Source: Rhizobium binae
Lineage (GTDB): Bacteria; Pseudomonadota; Alphaproteobacteria; Rhizobiales; Rhizobiaceae
Assembly (NCBI RefSeq): GCF_017357225.1
Contig: NZ_CP071604.1
Location: 2,669,001-2,733,000 of the forward strand
Length of the DNA: 64,000 nucleotides
Reading direction: 5' to 3'
The position numbers and the translations under genes were made by a program. How positions within the stretch are numbered: position 1 is the stretch's first letter; every line of letters begins with the position of its first letter. Of this stretch, positions 16,279-24,698 are shown in pieces. The notes under the pieces are model-generated. The model was not told where the DNA came from. It searched no databases and worked only from the letters and a program-made list of their open reading frames with translations.

Positions 16279-17228
16279 GTGCCGCCAACTCCGCCCATTC
16301 GGTCGTCGAACCGAGCGCATCCAACAAGCGCGTCGCCGGCACCATCGTCGTGCTTTACGCGCTGATCACCCTCATCCCGCTCGTCTGGATCTTCCTGACC
16401 AGCATCAAGTCGCCGCCGGATTCGATCAGCTATCCACCCAAGATCGTCTTTACCCCGTCGCTCGAGGGCTATTGCAACCTGTTCACGACGCGCACCCGGC
16501 AGACGCCGGATTATATCGCCTCGCTGCCGGCGCCGGTCGGCACCTGCGATGAGGTGACGCGCAAGCGGAACATGGTGATAGCAGGCCCGTCGAATTTCGT
16601 GCCGCGCTTCGTCAATTCGCTTGTCATCGCCTTCGGCTCCACCTTCCTCGCGGTCTTCCTCGGCACGCTCGCCGCCTATGGCTTTTCCCGCTTCAAGGTG
16701 CCGCTCGCCGACGACCTGCTGTTCTTCATCCTGTCGACGCGCATGATGCCCCCGATCGCCGTCGCCATCCCGATCTACCTGATGTATCGCGAGCTCGGCC
16801 TGTCGGACACGGCACTCGGCATGATCCTGCTCTACACCGCGGTCAATGTCTCGCTCGCCGTCTGGCTGCTCAAGGGCTTCATCGACGAGATCCCGCGCGA
16901 ATACGAGGAAGCGGCGATGATCGACGGCTATACGCGGCTGCAGGCCTTCCGCAAGGTCGTGCTGCCGCAGGCAACGACCGGCATCGCCGCCACCGCGATC
17001 TTTTGCCTGATCTTCGCCTGGAACGAATATGCGTTTGCCGCCCTGCTGACCTCAGGCGAGGCCCAGACCGCGCCGCCCTTCATCCCGACGATCATCGGCG
17101 AAGGAGGACAGGACTGGCCGGCCGTCGCCGCCGGCACGACGATCTTCCTGATCCCGATCCTCGTCTTCACCATCCTTCTGCGCAAGCAGCTGCTGCGCGG
17201 CATCACCTTCGGAGCCGTCCGCAAATGA
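16275..17228 (+). CDS. ABC transporter permease, MalG type
   Basis: 317 aa, six predicted helices. The EAA loop reads EYEEAAMIDGYTRLQAFRKVVLPQATTGI. A longer first periplasmic loop (residues about 45-95, with two Cys) is seen. Start and stop both overlap neighbours by ATGA, indicating translational coupling. Confidence 0.92.
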   Translation: MSAANSAHSVVEPSASNKRVAGTIVVLYALITLIPLVWIFLTSIKSPPDSISYPPKIVFTPSLEGYCNLFTTRTRQTPDYIASLPAPVGTCDEVTRKRNMVIAGPSNFVPRFVNSLVIAFGSTFLAVFLGTLAAYGFSRFKVPLADDLLFFILSTRMMPPIAVAIPIYLMYRELGLSDTALGMILLYTAVNVSLAVWLLKGFIDEIPREYEEAAMIDGYTRLQAFRKVVLPQATTGIAATAIFCLIFAWNEYAFAALLTSGEAQTAPPFIPTIIGEGGQDWPAVAAGTTIFLIPILVFTILLRKQLLRGITFGAVRK

Positions 17229-17437
17229 ACCATCTGATCGAAACACGCACCCCTGCCCGTCCGAAACGGCCGTTCTTCTTGCGGCGCGGCCCGATGGAGG
17301 CCATCGCCACCGTGCTGATCGGGCTCGGCTTCCTGATGCTGTTCCAGCCCTTCCTGTTGGTGCTCTACACCTATTCGCTGGTCACCCTGCTTGCAGGCAC
17401 CGTCATGTTCATCATCGTTTCGAAATTCGCGGAGTGA
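17225..17437 (+). CDS. Small two-helix membrane protein within the ABC operon
   Basis: 70 aa. A basic N-terminus (RTPARPKRPFFLRRG) is followed by two hydrophobic helices (AIATVLIGLGFLMLFQPF and VLYTYSLVTLLAGTVMFII). It lies between permease and ATPase genes with ATGA overlap upstream and a 3-bp gap downstream. The R. leguminosarum glycerol importer locus (glpSTPQUV) also has a small membrane gene, glpU, among its components. This may be an analogue; sequence similarity cannot be judged here. Confidence 0.75.
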   Translation: MNHLIETRTPARPKRPFFLRRGPMEAIATVLIGLGFLMLFQPFLLVLYTYSLVTLLAGTVMFIIVSKFAE

Positions 17438-17440
17438 ACC

Positions 17441-18538
17441 ATGGCGGACATCCGGATTGAGAATCTCCGCAAGGAATTCGGCAGCTTCGTTGCCGTTCAG
17501 GATTCGAGCTTCACCGTCCATGACGGCGAGTTCCTGGCGCTGCTCGGTCCATCAGGCTGCGGCAAGACGACGACGCTTCGGATGATCGCCGGCCTCGAGC
17601 TGCCCTCGAGCGGCAAGATCTATCTCGACGGCGAGGACGTCACCTTCAACCGCGCCAGCGCCCGCGACATAGCCTTCGTCTTCCAGCTCTTCGCGCTCTA
17701 CCCGCATATGAATGTACGCAAGAATATCGGCTTCCCCTTGCTGTCGCAGGGCATGCCCAAGGCCGAAATCCGTCAGCGCGTCGAAGAGACCGCGCGGCTG
17801 CTGCAGATCGATCATATTCTCAACCGCTCGGTCTCCGGACTTGCCGGCGGCGACCGGCAGCGTGTGGCGCTCGGCCGCGCCATCGTCCGGCGCCCAAAAT
17901 GCTTCCTGATGGACGAGCCGCTCGGCACGCTCGACGCCGAGTTCCGCGAGGTCATGGTCCACGAGCTGCGCGAACTGCACAACCGCATCCATGCCACCAC
18001 CGTGTACGTCACCCATGACCAGCACGAGGCAATGGCGATGGCCGACAAGATCGCCGTCATGAACCATGGCGTCATCGAGCAGTTCGGCACGCCGCAGGAG
18101 ATCTATGCCAAGCCCGCGACCATGTATGTCGCCGATTTCATCGGCTCGCCGCCGATGAACTTCATCCGCTTCACCTCGGGCCTGAAAAGCGGCGACACGT
18201 CCATCCTGCTCGATGGCGTCGATGTCGCTGTTCCCGAAATCCATCAGGACATGGCCGAGAGCGAGCTGGCGCTCGGCGTGCGGCCGGAGCATATCCGCTT
18301 CAGCGATGCGTCGCCCCTTCGCGGCGCCGTCTACGGCAGCGAATATCTCGGCACCAATCAGGTCGTGGCCGTTGAAACTCGGGGCAGCCTGATAAAGGCC
18401 CGCGTCCCCGCCAATCGCACCTTCCGGATCGGCGAGACCGTCGGCCTGGAATTCAACCCGGCGAAACTCACGCTCTTCGACCGCACGTCGGGCCGCGCGG
18501 TGGCATCCCAGCTCTATCAGGAGGCCCGGAATGGCTGA
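17441..18538 (+). CDS. ABC transporter ATP-binding protein 1 (atypical signature)
   Basis: 365 aa. Walker A is GPSGCGKTT, Q-loop FVFQ, Walker B CFLMDEP, H-loop VTHD, and a C-terminal MalK-like regulatory (TOBE) region follows. The signature motif reads SGLAGGDRQRVALGRA rather than LSGGQ/E, and the D-loop reads LGTLDAEFRE. Paired with a second, more canonical ATPase, this suggests an asymmetric heterodimer with unequal sites, as for GlpS/GlpT. It overlaps the next gene by 8 bp. Confidence 0.92.
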   Translation: MADIRIENLRKEFGSFVAVQDSSFTVHDGEFLALLGPSGCGKTTTLRMIAGLELPSSGKIYLDGEDVTFNRASARDIAFVFQLFALYPHMNVRKNIGFPLLSQGMPKAEIRQRVEETARLLQIDHILNRSVSGLAGGDRQRVALGRAIVRRPKCFLMDEPLGTLDAEFREVMVHELRELHNRIHATTVYVTHDQHEAMAMADKIAVMNHGVIEQFGTPQEIYAKPATMYVADFIGSPPMNFIRFTSGLKSGDTSILLDGVDVAVPEIHQDMAESELALGVRPEHIRFSDASPLRGAVYGSEYLGTNQVVAVETRGSLIKARVPANRTFRIGETVGLEFNPAKLTLFDRTSGRAVASQLYQEARNG

Positions 18539-19538
18539 TGTCGTCCTTAGGAACCTCGCCAAGCGCTTCGGCGATACTCAGGCTTTGGCCGATCTCGATC
18601 TGTCGATCCGCGACGGCGAATTCGTCGTGCTGCTCGGTCCCACAGGCGCCGGCAAGACCACGACGCTGCGGCTGATCGCCGGCTTGGAAAAGCCGGACAG
18701 CGGTCACATCGAAATCGGCGGCCGCAATGTCGCCACTGAGGCGCCAGCCGAACGCGACGTCGCCTTCGTCTTCCAGCAATATTCTCTCTATCCGCACATG
18801 ACGGTTTACGAGAACCTCGCCTTCCCGCTGAAGGCGCCTGTGCGCAAGCTGAGCGTCGAGATGATCGACCGCCGCGTGCGCGAGGTCGCGCGCATGGTCC
18901 GGATCGAACATAAACTCGCGAACCGCTCGACCAGGCTTTCCGGCGGCGAGATGCAGCGTGTCGCGATCGGCCGGGCACTGGTGCGCCGGCCGGCCATCTA
19001 TCTGATGGACGAGCCCCTGTCCTCGCTCGACGCCAAGCTGCGCGCCGAACTCCGCCTGGAACTGAAGCGGATCCAGAAGGAGTTGGGCTCGACGCTGCTC
19101 TATGTCACCCACGACCAGGTGGAAGCCATGACCATGGCCGACCGTATCGGCATCGTTGCCGAGGGCCGGCTGATGCAGGTGGGAACGCCGCGCGAAATCT
19201 ACGGCAATCCCGCCAACCTGCATGTCGCCGCCCGCCTCGGCCAGCCGCATATCAACCTTCTGCCGGCGGACCTGCTTCCCGGGGGCCGGCCGCCGGCTGG
19301 CACAAAAACAGTCGGCGCCCGCACCGAACATCTCGATATCATTGTCGGCAAGGACGCCAATGCCGAGATCGACTGGATCGAGCATCTCGGCGACCAGAAC
19401 CATCTCCATATTAGAGCTGGCAATCACAAGCTCGTCACACTTGCAGATCCATATCTCGCGATCGCGCCGGGCGACCGGATCAGCCTGACGCTGCGCGATC
19501 CGCTTTATTTCGATGCGGCTGGACAGCGCCTATCCTGA
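18531..19538 (+). CDS. ABC transporter ATP-binding protein 2
   Basis: 335 aa. Canonical elements: GPTGAGKTTTLRL (Walker A), FVFQQYSLYPHM (Q-loop), LSGGEMQRVAIGRAL (signature), YLMDEPLSSLDAKLR (Walker B/D-loop), VTHDQVEAMTMADRI (switch His). A shortened TOBE-type tail follows. Works with the preceding ATPase on the cytoplasmic face of the importer. Confidence 0.93.
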   Translation: MADVVLRNLAKRFGDTQALADLDLSIRDGEFVVLLGPTGAGKTTTLRLIAGLEKPDSGHIEIGGRNVATEAPAERDVAFVFQQYSLYPHMTVYENLAFPLKAPVRKLSVEMIDRRVREVARMVRIEHKLANRSTRLSGGEMQRVAIGRALVRRPAIYLMDEPLSSLDAKLRAELRLELKRIQKELGSTLLYVTHDQVEAMTMADRIGIVAEGRLMQVGTPREIYGNPANLHVAARLGQPHINLLPADLLPGGRPPAGTKTVGARTEHLDIIVGKDANAEIDWIEHLGDQNHLHIRAGNHKLVTLADPYLAIAPGDRISLTLRDPLYFDAAGQRLS

Positions 19539-19591
19539 CCGGCAAACACACATGACGACGGCATGAAAAACAAACAGACGGGTCTCAATCG

Positions 19592-21232
19592 ATGAAACAC
19601 TTTTTCAACCGCAGGGAAACCATCGTTACCGAAGCTCTGGACGGTCTGCTTCTGACGAGCGGCAACGGTCGTCTCGCCCGCCTCGACAGTTTTCCCGACA
19701 TCAAGGTGATCCTGCGCGCGGACTGGGACAAGTCGAAGGTGGCAATTATCTCCGGCGGCGGCGCCGGCCATGAGCCTTCGCATGCTGGCTTCGTCGGCAA
19801 GGGCATGCTGACGGCAGCCGTCTCCGGTGAAATCTTCGCGTCCCCGAGCGTCGATGCCGTGCTGACGGCGATTCGCGCCGTGACGGGTCCGAAGGGCGCC
19901 CTGCTGATCGTCAAGAACTACACCGGCGACCGCTTGAATTTCGGCCTCGCCGCCGAAAAGGCGCGCGCCGAAGGCTTTGACGTCGAGATGGTGATCGTCG
20001 CCGACGACATCGCCATCCCCGGCATCAACCAGCCGCGCGGCGTCGCCGGCACGCTTTTCGTGCATAAGATCGTTGGCTATCACGCCGAAAGGGGCGAGGA
20101 CCTGAAGACTGTCGCAGCCCACGCCGCGGCAGCCGCCGGCGACATCGTCTCGCTCGGCATGTCTCTCTCAACCTGCAGCGTGCCCGGCCAGGCGCATGAA
20201 GACCGTCTCGGCGCTGATGAAGGCGAACTCGGGCTCGGCATTCATGGCGAGCCCGGCCTTGAGCGCATCGCGTTGCAGCCAATTGCCGATATCGTCGCCA
20301 CCATGGTGGCGCGCCTGTCGCCTGCGCTGCGTGAGGGGGCAAATCACGCCCTCCTCATCAACAATCTCGGCGCCGTGCCGCCGCTCGAAATGAACGTTAT
20401 CGCCAATGCCGTGCTGTCCTCATCGCTTGGCCGCCGCATCCGGCTGATCATCGGCCCGGCGCCGATGATGACTGCGCTCAACATGAATGGTTTCTCGCTG
20501 TCGCTGATCCGGCTGGATGCCGCGCGTGAAGCGGCGCTGACGGCTACGGTCGAGCCGCATGCCTGGATGCCGGCCGTCGAGCTCCACGAGATCCAGATCA
20601 TCGCCGCGCCGAAAACATCAGCCGGATTGAACGGCGCGGCACTGGCCGGGGAGGACAGCCGCAACCGTCGCCTGATCACGGCGCTCTGTGAGCATCTGAT
20701 TTCGCAGGAAAGCGAACTCAACAGGCTGGACGGCCGCGTCGGCGACGGCGATACCGGCTCGACGGTAGCGACGGGCGCCCGCAGCGTGCTTGCGCGCCTG
20801 GACATGCTGCCGCTCGACCGGCCGGCGGCAACGCTCGCCTCGCTCGGCGATATCCTCGGCACCAGCATGGGCGGATCGAGCGGCGTGCTGCTGTCGATCT
20901 TCTTCACTGCGGCGGCAAAGGCGATGGCCGACAAGGCCGATATATCTTCCGCCCTTCTTGCCGGGCTCGACAGGATGACGTTCTATGGCGGAGCCTCAGT
21001 CGGCGACCGGACAATGGTTGATGCGCTCTCACCTGCCCTGCAGGCGCTCGCATCCGGCGATGTCGCCGCAGCCGCAAGGGCGGCCGCAGCGGGTGCGGAG
21101 TCGACCAAGACGATGACGAAGGCTAGAGCCGGACGCGCCTCCTATGTCGGCGAAAGGGATCTGGCGGGCGTTGCCGATCCCGGTGCGGTCGCCATTGCCG
21201 GCGCGTTCGGCGTGGTGGCAAGCCTCGCCTGA
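19592..21232 (+). CDS. Dihydroxyacetone kinase, ATP-dependent type (DhaK-DhaL fusion)
   Basis: 546 aa. DhaK domain about 1-330: SGGGAGHEPSHAGFVGKGM, NYTGDRLNFGLA, and the substrate-binding His in LGLGIHGEPGLERI. DhaL domain about 355-546: Mg-ATP Asp ligands in DGRVGDGDTGSTVATGA and GTSMGGSSGVLLSIFF. Fusion of both domains is typical of ATP-using kinases, which phosphorylate dihydroxyacetone or related C3/C4 ketoses. It is followed by a full PEP-dependent set, so two routes coexist in the operon. Confidence 0.9.
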   Translation: MKHFFNRRETIVTEALDGLLLTSGNGRLARLDSFPDIKVILRADWDKSKVAIISGGGAGHEPSHAGFVGKGMLTAAVSGEIFASPSVDAVLTAIRAVTGPKGALLIVKNYTGDRLNFGLAAEKARAEGFDVEMVIVADDIAIPGINQPRGVAGTLFVHKIVGYHAERGEDLKTVAAHAAAAAGDIVSLGMSLSTCSVPGQAHEDRLGADEGELGLGIHGEPGLERIALQPIADIVATMVARLSPALREGANHALLINNLGAVPPLEMNVIANAVLSSSLGRRIRLIIGPAPMMTALNMNGFSLSLIRLDAAREAALTATVEPHAWMPAVELHEIQIIAAPKTSAGLNGAALAGEDSRNRRLITALCEHLISQESELNRLDGRVGDGDTGSTVATGARSVLARLDMLPLDRPAATLASLGDILGTSMGGSSGVLLSIFFTAAAKAMADKADISSALLAGLDRMTFYGGASVGDRTMVDALSPALQALASGDVAAAARAAAAGAESTKTMTKARAGRASYVGERDLAGVADPGAVAIAGAFGVVASLA

Positions 21233-21279
21233 GCGGCGTAAAGTTAGAGAGCCGCGCGGGAGATGTGGCGACAGGGAGG

Positions 21280-21900
21280 ATGGCAGTGCAGGCGGAACCG
21301 ATGCTGGTGGCAGGATTGATTGAGGTGTGCCGCGCGACGATCGCGGAGAATACCGATCACCTCTGCGCGCTCGATCGCGCCATCGGCGATGGCGATCATG
21401 GAACCAATATGCGGCGCGGCTGCGAGGCGGTGAGCGCCGAGGGCGAGAGCCTGTCCAGCCTGCCCTTCCCCGACGCGGTGGAAAAGATCGGCCTGGCGCT
21501 GGTGATGAATGTCGGCGGTGCGGCGGGCCCGCTTTACGGCACGTTGCTGATGGAGATCGGCCGCGAGCTTCGCAAAAGTGAGGAAGTGGCTGATTTTCCG
21601 CAGGTGCTGAAACAGGCGATCGACGCGGTGGCAAGGCGCGGACGCGCCCATACGGGCGACAAGACCTTACTCGACGTGCTCTATCCCGTGCATGCGGCAC
21701 TGGCGAAGCGTTCACCACTCGGCGACATCGCCCGCAAGGCAGAACGCTCCGCCAATAGGACCGCCGCGATGAAGGCGTTGCGCGGGCGTGCGGCTTATCT
21801 CGGCGACCGTTCGATCGGCCACGTCGATCCCGGCGCGTGGAGCTGCGCGCTGCTGACCACTGCGATCTGCCGCTATCTCGGGGAGCATCGGCCCCAATGA
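21280..21900 (+). CDS. dhaL: Dihydroxyacetone kinase ADP-binding subunit DhaL
   Basis: About 206 aa. ADP/Mg ligands lie in ALDRAIGDGDHGTNMRRG, followed by GGAAGPLYGTLLMEIG and GDKTLLDVLYP as in PTS-type DhaL, where ADP stays bound and is rephosphorylated by DhaM. Start is uncertain: GGGAGG at 21274-21279 is best placed for the GTG at 21286, while GTG 21265 and ATG 21280 are alternatives. Its stop overlaps the EIIA start (ATGA). Confidence 0.88.
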   Translation: MAVQAEPMLVAGLIEVCRATIAENTDHLCALDRAIGDGDHGTNMRRGCEAVSAEGESLSSLPFPDAVEKIGLALVMNVGGAAGPLYGTLLMEIGRELRKSEEVADFPQVLKQAIDAVARRGRAHTGDKTLLDVLYPVHAALAKRSPLGDIARKAERSANRTAAMKALRGRAAYLGDRSIGHVDPGAWSCALLTTAICRYLGEHRPQ

Positions 21901-22313
21901 ATGCAAGGACCGACATGACTGCCAGGACCACAAACGTGGGTATCGTGATCGTCTCCCACTCGCCGCTGGTGGCGCGGGGTATAGCCGACATGGTGCGCCA
22001 GATGGTCGGCGACTGCGTGCCGCTCGCCTGGTCGGGCGGCAACGTCCACGGCGAACTCGGCACCGATGCCGGCGGCATCCTGAGGGCGATCGAAGCCGCC
22101 TGGTCCGATGCCGGCGTCGCGGTCTTCGTCGATCTCGGCGGCGCCGAAACCAACAGCGAGATGGCGATCGAAATGCTGGGGCTTCCCCGTTCGGCGCTCG
22201 TCTCCATCTGCAACGCGCCTTTGGTCGAAGGCGCAGTCATCGCTGCTGCCGAAGCATCGGGGGGCGCATCGCTGGCCAAGGTCGTCGCTACAGCCGAGGA
22301 GCTGTCCCCCTGA
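21897..22313 (+). CDS. dhaM: DhaM EIIA-type phosphotransfer subunit
   Basis: 138 aa, mannose-type EIIA fold. The phospho-accepting His is in GIVIVSHSPLVARGIADMV near residue 20; VFVDLGGAETNSEMAIEML is the usual following segment. It would pass phosphate from HPr to DhaL-bound ADP. In E. coli DhaM this domain is fused to HPr and EI; here it stands alone with those partners encoded immediately downstream. Confidence 0.9.
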   Translation: MNARTDMTARTTNVGIVIVSHSPLVARGIADMVRQMVGDCVPLAWSGGNVHGELGTDAGGILRAIEAAWSDAGVAVFVDLGGAETNSEMAIEMLGLPRSALVSICNAPLVEGAVIAAAEASGGASLAKVVATAEELSP

Positions 22314-22657
22314 TGGCGAACGGATTGCGTATTGAAAAACAGGAGCCTGGTCCATTGCACGTGAACTGCCAGACGGAGGTGGAAGTCAAGCACGGTGTCG
22401 GGCTGCATGCCCGCCCCTCCGTCACCTTCACGCGGCTTGCCAAGTCCTTCCCTTGTTCGATCGAGGTCGCAGTCAACGGCAGCGACGTTTGGCTGAACGG
22501 CAAGAGCATCATCAAGATCATGAACGCGAGAATCCGCAAAGGGTCTATCCTCCGGATCCGCGCCGACGGCATTCTCGCCGATGAGGCGATCCGCGCGCTG
22601 AAGGAACTCATCGAGCGCAACTTCGATGAGGAAAAGAAACATGGCCGAACCGCTTAG
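22313..22657 (+). CDS. HPr-family phosphocarrier protein
   Basis: 114 aa, with an HPr domain from about residue 20. Active His lies in KHGVGLHARPSVTFTRLA. At the usual Ser46 region the sequence reads WLNGKSIIKIMNARIRKG, so a Ser follows GK as in regulatory-Ser HPr proteins. Start overlaps the EIIA stop by one base, and the end overlaps the EI gene. Probably a dedicated carrier for this operon, distinct from the housekeeping PTS-Ntr HPr. Confidence 0.9.
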   Translation: MANGLRIEKQEPGPLHVNCQTEVEVKHGVGLHARPSVTFTRLAKSFPCSIEVAVNGSDVWLNGKSIIKIMNARIRKGSILRIRADGILADEAIRALKELIERNFDEEKKHGRTA

Positions 22658-24245
22658 GCTGAAGGCAAAGAGCGCATCCCCGGGCATCGCATCCGGCCCG
22701 GCCTTTCTCGCGGAGGAGCCGAAAGCTCCTTCCGCTGCCGAGCGGCCGGACGCCGGTCTCGCGCCTCAAACCGCCGGCGGATTCGGCGCGCTGGAAAAGG
22801 CGATCGATATCTCGATCGGCGAACTCGAGCGCCTTGCCGAGGGCGCCGATGCCGAAAGCCGCGATATCATCGATTTTCAGATCGAGGTGCTGCGAGATCC
22901 AACAATCGCGGAAGCGACCGGCGCGCGCATGGAAAAGGACCAGAACGTCGTCTTCGCCTGGGTCGCCACGCTCGACGCCTATGTCAGCGAACTCGAAGCG
23001 GCCGACGAGGAACAGATGCGGGCGCGTGCCGTCGATATTCTCGACATCAAGAACCGCGTGCTCGGGGCGCTCGCCGGCACCCCGATGACCGATTTCCCAT
23101 CCGGTTCGATCTTTATCGGCAAGGACATGGAGCCCAGCCGCTTTCTCGCCCACGACTGGTCGAAAGGCGGCGGCATCGCGCTGTTTGCAGGCAGCACCGC
23201 CGGCCATGTCGCCATGCTCGCCCGGGCGAAATCGGTGCCGATGGTTGTCGCCACCGGGCGCTTTTCAGTCGCAGACGGTGATCCAGTCAGTGTGGATGGC
23301 GACGCCGGTGCGGTCATCCTGCAGGCGGGCGGCATGCTGACCCCGCCGCCGGCGCCCACTCAAGTGCCTGCCGGCGACACGCAAAGCGTAAGCGGCGAGC
23401 TCCGCACGGCGGACAGCGTGCCGATCCTCATCTCCATCAACATCAACGATCCCGCCGAGATCGACGCGCTCGATCCGGCAACGGCGGGCGTCGGCCTTAT
23501 GCGCTCGGAGTTTTCGGTCACCTCGCTCGCCGATGCCGCCAACGAGGAACGGCAACTGGCGATCTATCGCCGCGTGCTGCAACAGGCAGGCGAAAAGCCG
23601 GTGATCATAAGAATGCTCGATATCGGCGGCGACAAGCCACTCACCGGCCTCGAAGACATGCCGGCTCTCGACCCGGGCCTGCGCGGCATCCGGCTGCTGC
23701 TTGCCCGGCCGGAAATCGCCCGTGTGCAGGCCCGCGCCCTGCTGCGCGCCGCCGTCTACGGCAGGCTCTCGGTGATGCTGCCGATGGTGACTTTTCCCGA
23801 CGAAATCGACAGGATGCGCGAGATATTCCGGGAAGAAGCCGAAAGGCTCGGCCGCCGTTCCCTGCCACACCGGATGCCGCCGATCGGCATGATGGTGGAG
23901 GTACCATCGGCCGCATTGATGCTCGACACCTTCGGGTCGGCGGCGTTCTTCTCGTTCGGAACCAACGATCTCACACAATATCTTGCCGCATCCACCCGTG
24001 ACGACATCAATGCCGATGCCGGCAAGGCCGCACCCGCCGTGCTCCGGCTTATTGCCCAGGCGGTGAAGCTTGCCGCCGGCAAGCCCGTCAGCATCTGCGG
24101 CGACATGGCCGGCGATCCCCGCTATCTCTCGGGGCTACTCGCCGCTGGCCTCCGGCATTTTTCCGTGGCGCCGGCCCGGCGTCCCGCGATAAGCTCGGCA
24201 ATCATCGGTCTCAATGCCGATGGTACAAAGGCAGCCGGAGAATAG
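22641..24245 (+). CDS. PTS enzyme I-like phosphoenolpyruvate phosphotransferase
   Basis: 534 aa from ATG 22641, with GAGGAAAAG upstream. The phospho-His domain has STAGHVAMLARAKSVPMVV. The PEP-binding TIM barrel shows GVGLMRSEF, MLDIGGDKPL, LPMVTFPDEI, GMMVEVPSAALM, FSFGTNDLTQYLAASTRD and CGDMAGDPRYL. All main EI motifs appear intact. It lacks a GAF domain, so it is not the PtsP of the nitrogen PTS. Confidence 0.92.
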   Translation: MAEPLRLKAKSASPGIASGPAFLAEEPKAPSAAERPDAGLAPQTAGGFGALEKAIDISIGELERLAEGADAESRDIIDFQIEVLRDPTIAEATGARMEKDQNVVFAWVATLDAYVSELEAADEEQMRARAVDILDIKNRVLGALAGTPMTDFPSGSIFIGKDMEPSRFLAHDWSKGGGIALFAGSTAGHVAMLARAKSVPMVVATGRFSVADGDPVSVDGDAGAVILQAGGMLTPPPAPTQVPAGDTQSVSGELRTADSVPILISININDPAEIDALDPATAGVGLMRSEFSVTSLADAANEERQLAIYRRVLQQAGEKPVIIRMLDIGGDKPLTGLEDMPALDPGLRGIRLLLARPEIARVQARALLRAAVYGRLSVMLPMVTFPDEIDRMREIFREEAERLGRRSLPHRMPPIGMMVEVPSAALMLDTFGSAAFFSFGTNDLTQYLAASTRDDINADAGKAAPAVLRLIAQAVKLAAGKPVSICGDMAGDPRYLSGLLAAGLRHFSVAPARRPAISSAIIGLNADGTKAAGE

Positions 24246-24246
24246 A

Positions 24247-24660
24247 ATGGCGCGCGAAGACCCCGAAGACGCCATTATCGCCTACAAGTCCATTCTGGCG
24301 CAGATCATCGACAACAGGCCCTCCGGCACGCGCCAGCGCCTGGCGACGGCGCTTGGCAAACATCGCAGCTTCGTGACCCAGATCACCAGTCCGACCTATG
24401 CGACCCCGCTGCCGGCGCGCCATCTGGCAACCATCGTCCGTGTCTGCCATTTCAGCGCCGCTGAAGAGGAGCGCTTTCTCGAAGCCTATCAGGCCGCCCA
24501 TCCCGGCAAGCTGCCGGATCTCGGCCATTCTGAGAAATTGCGGCACCTGTCGCTGATGGTGCCTGATTTCGGTGATGACCGGAAAAACCGCCTGCTCGAA
24601 GAGGCGATCTCCGATCTTGTGCAGAAGATCGTCGCGATTTCAGGGGCGAGTGAGCAGTGA
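24247..24660 (+). CDS. Helix-turn-helix protein inside the DHA operon
   Basis: 137 aa. A helical N-terminal part (RQRLATALGKHRSFVTQITSPTYATPLPARHLATIVRVC) looks like an XRE-type DNA-binding fold, followed by a helical tail. Position between the EI and second DhaK genes suggests an operon regulator, possibly binding the half-sites at 13735-13776 (inference). The family is not firmly recognised. Confidence 0.65.
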   Translation: MAREDPEDAIIAYKSILAQIIDNRPSGTRQRLATALGKHRSFVTQITSPTYATPLPARHLATIVRVCHFSAAEEERFLEAYQAAHPGKLPDLGHSEKLRHLSLMVPDFGDDRKNRLLEEAISDLVQKIVAISGASEQ

Positions 24661-24698
24661 ACTGACGTAAGGTAATGCTTGGCTTTGGGAGGGGCTTG

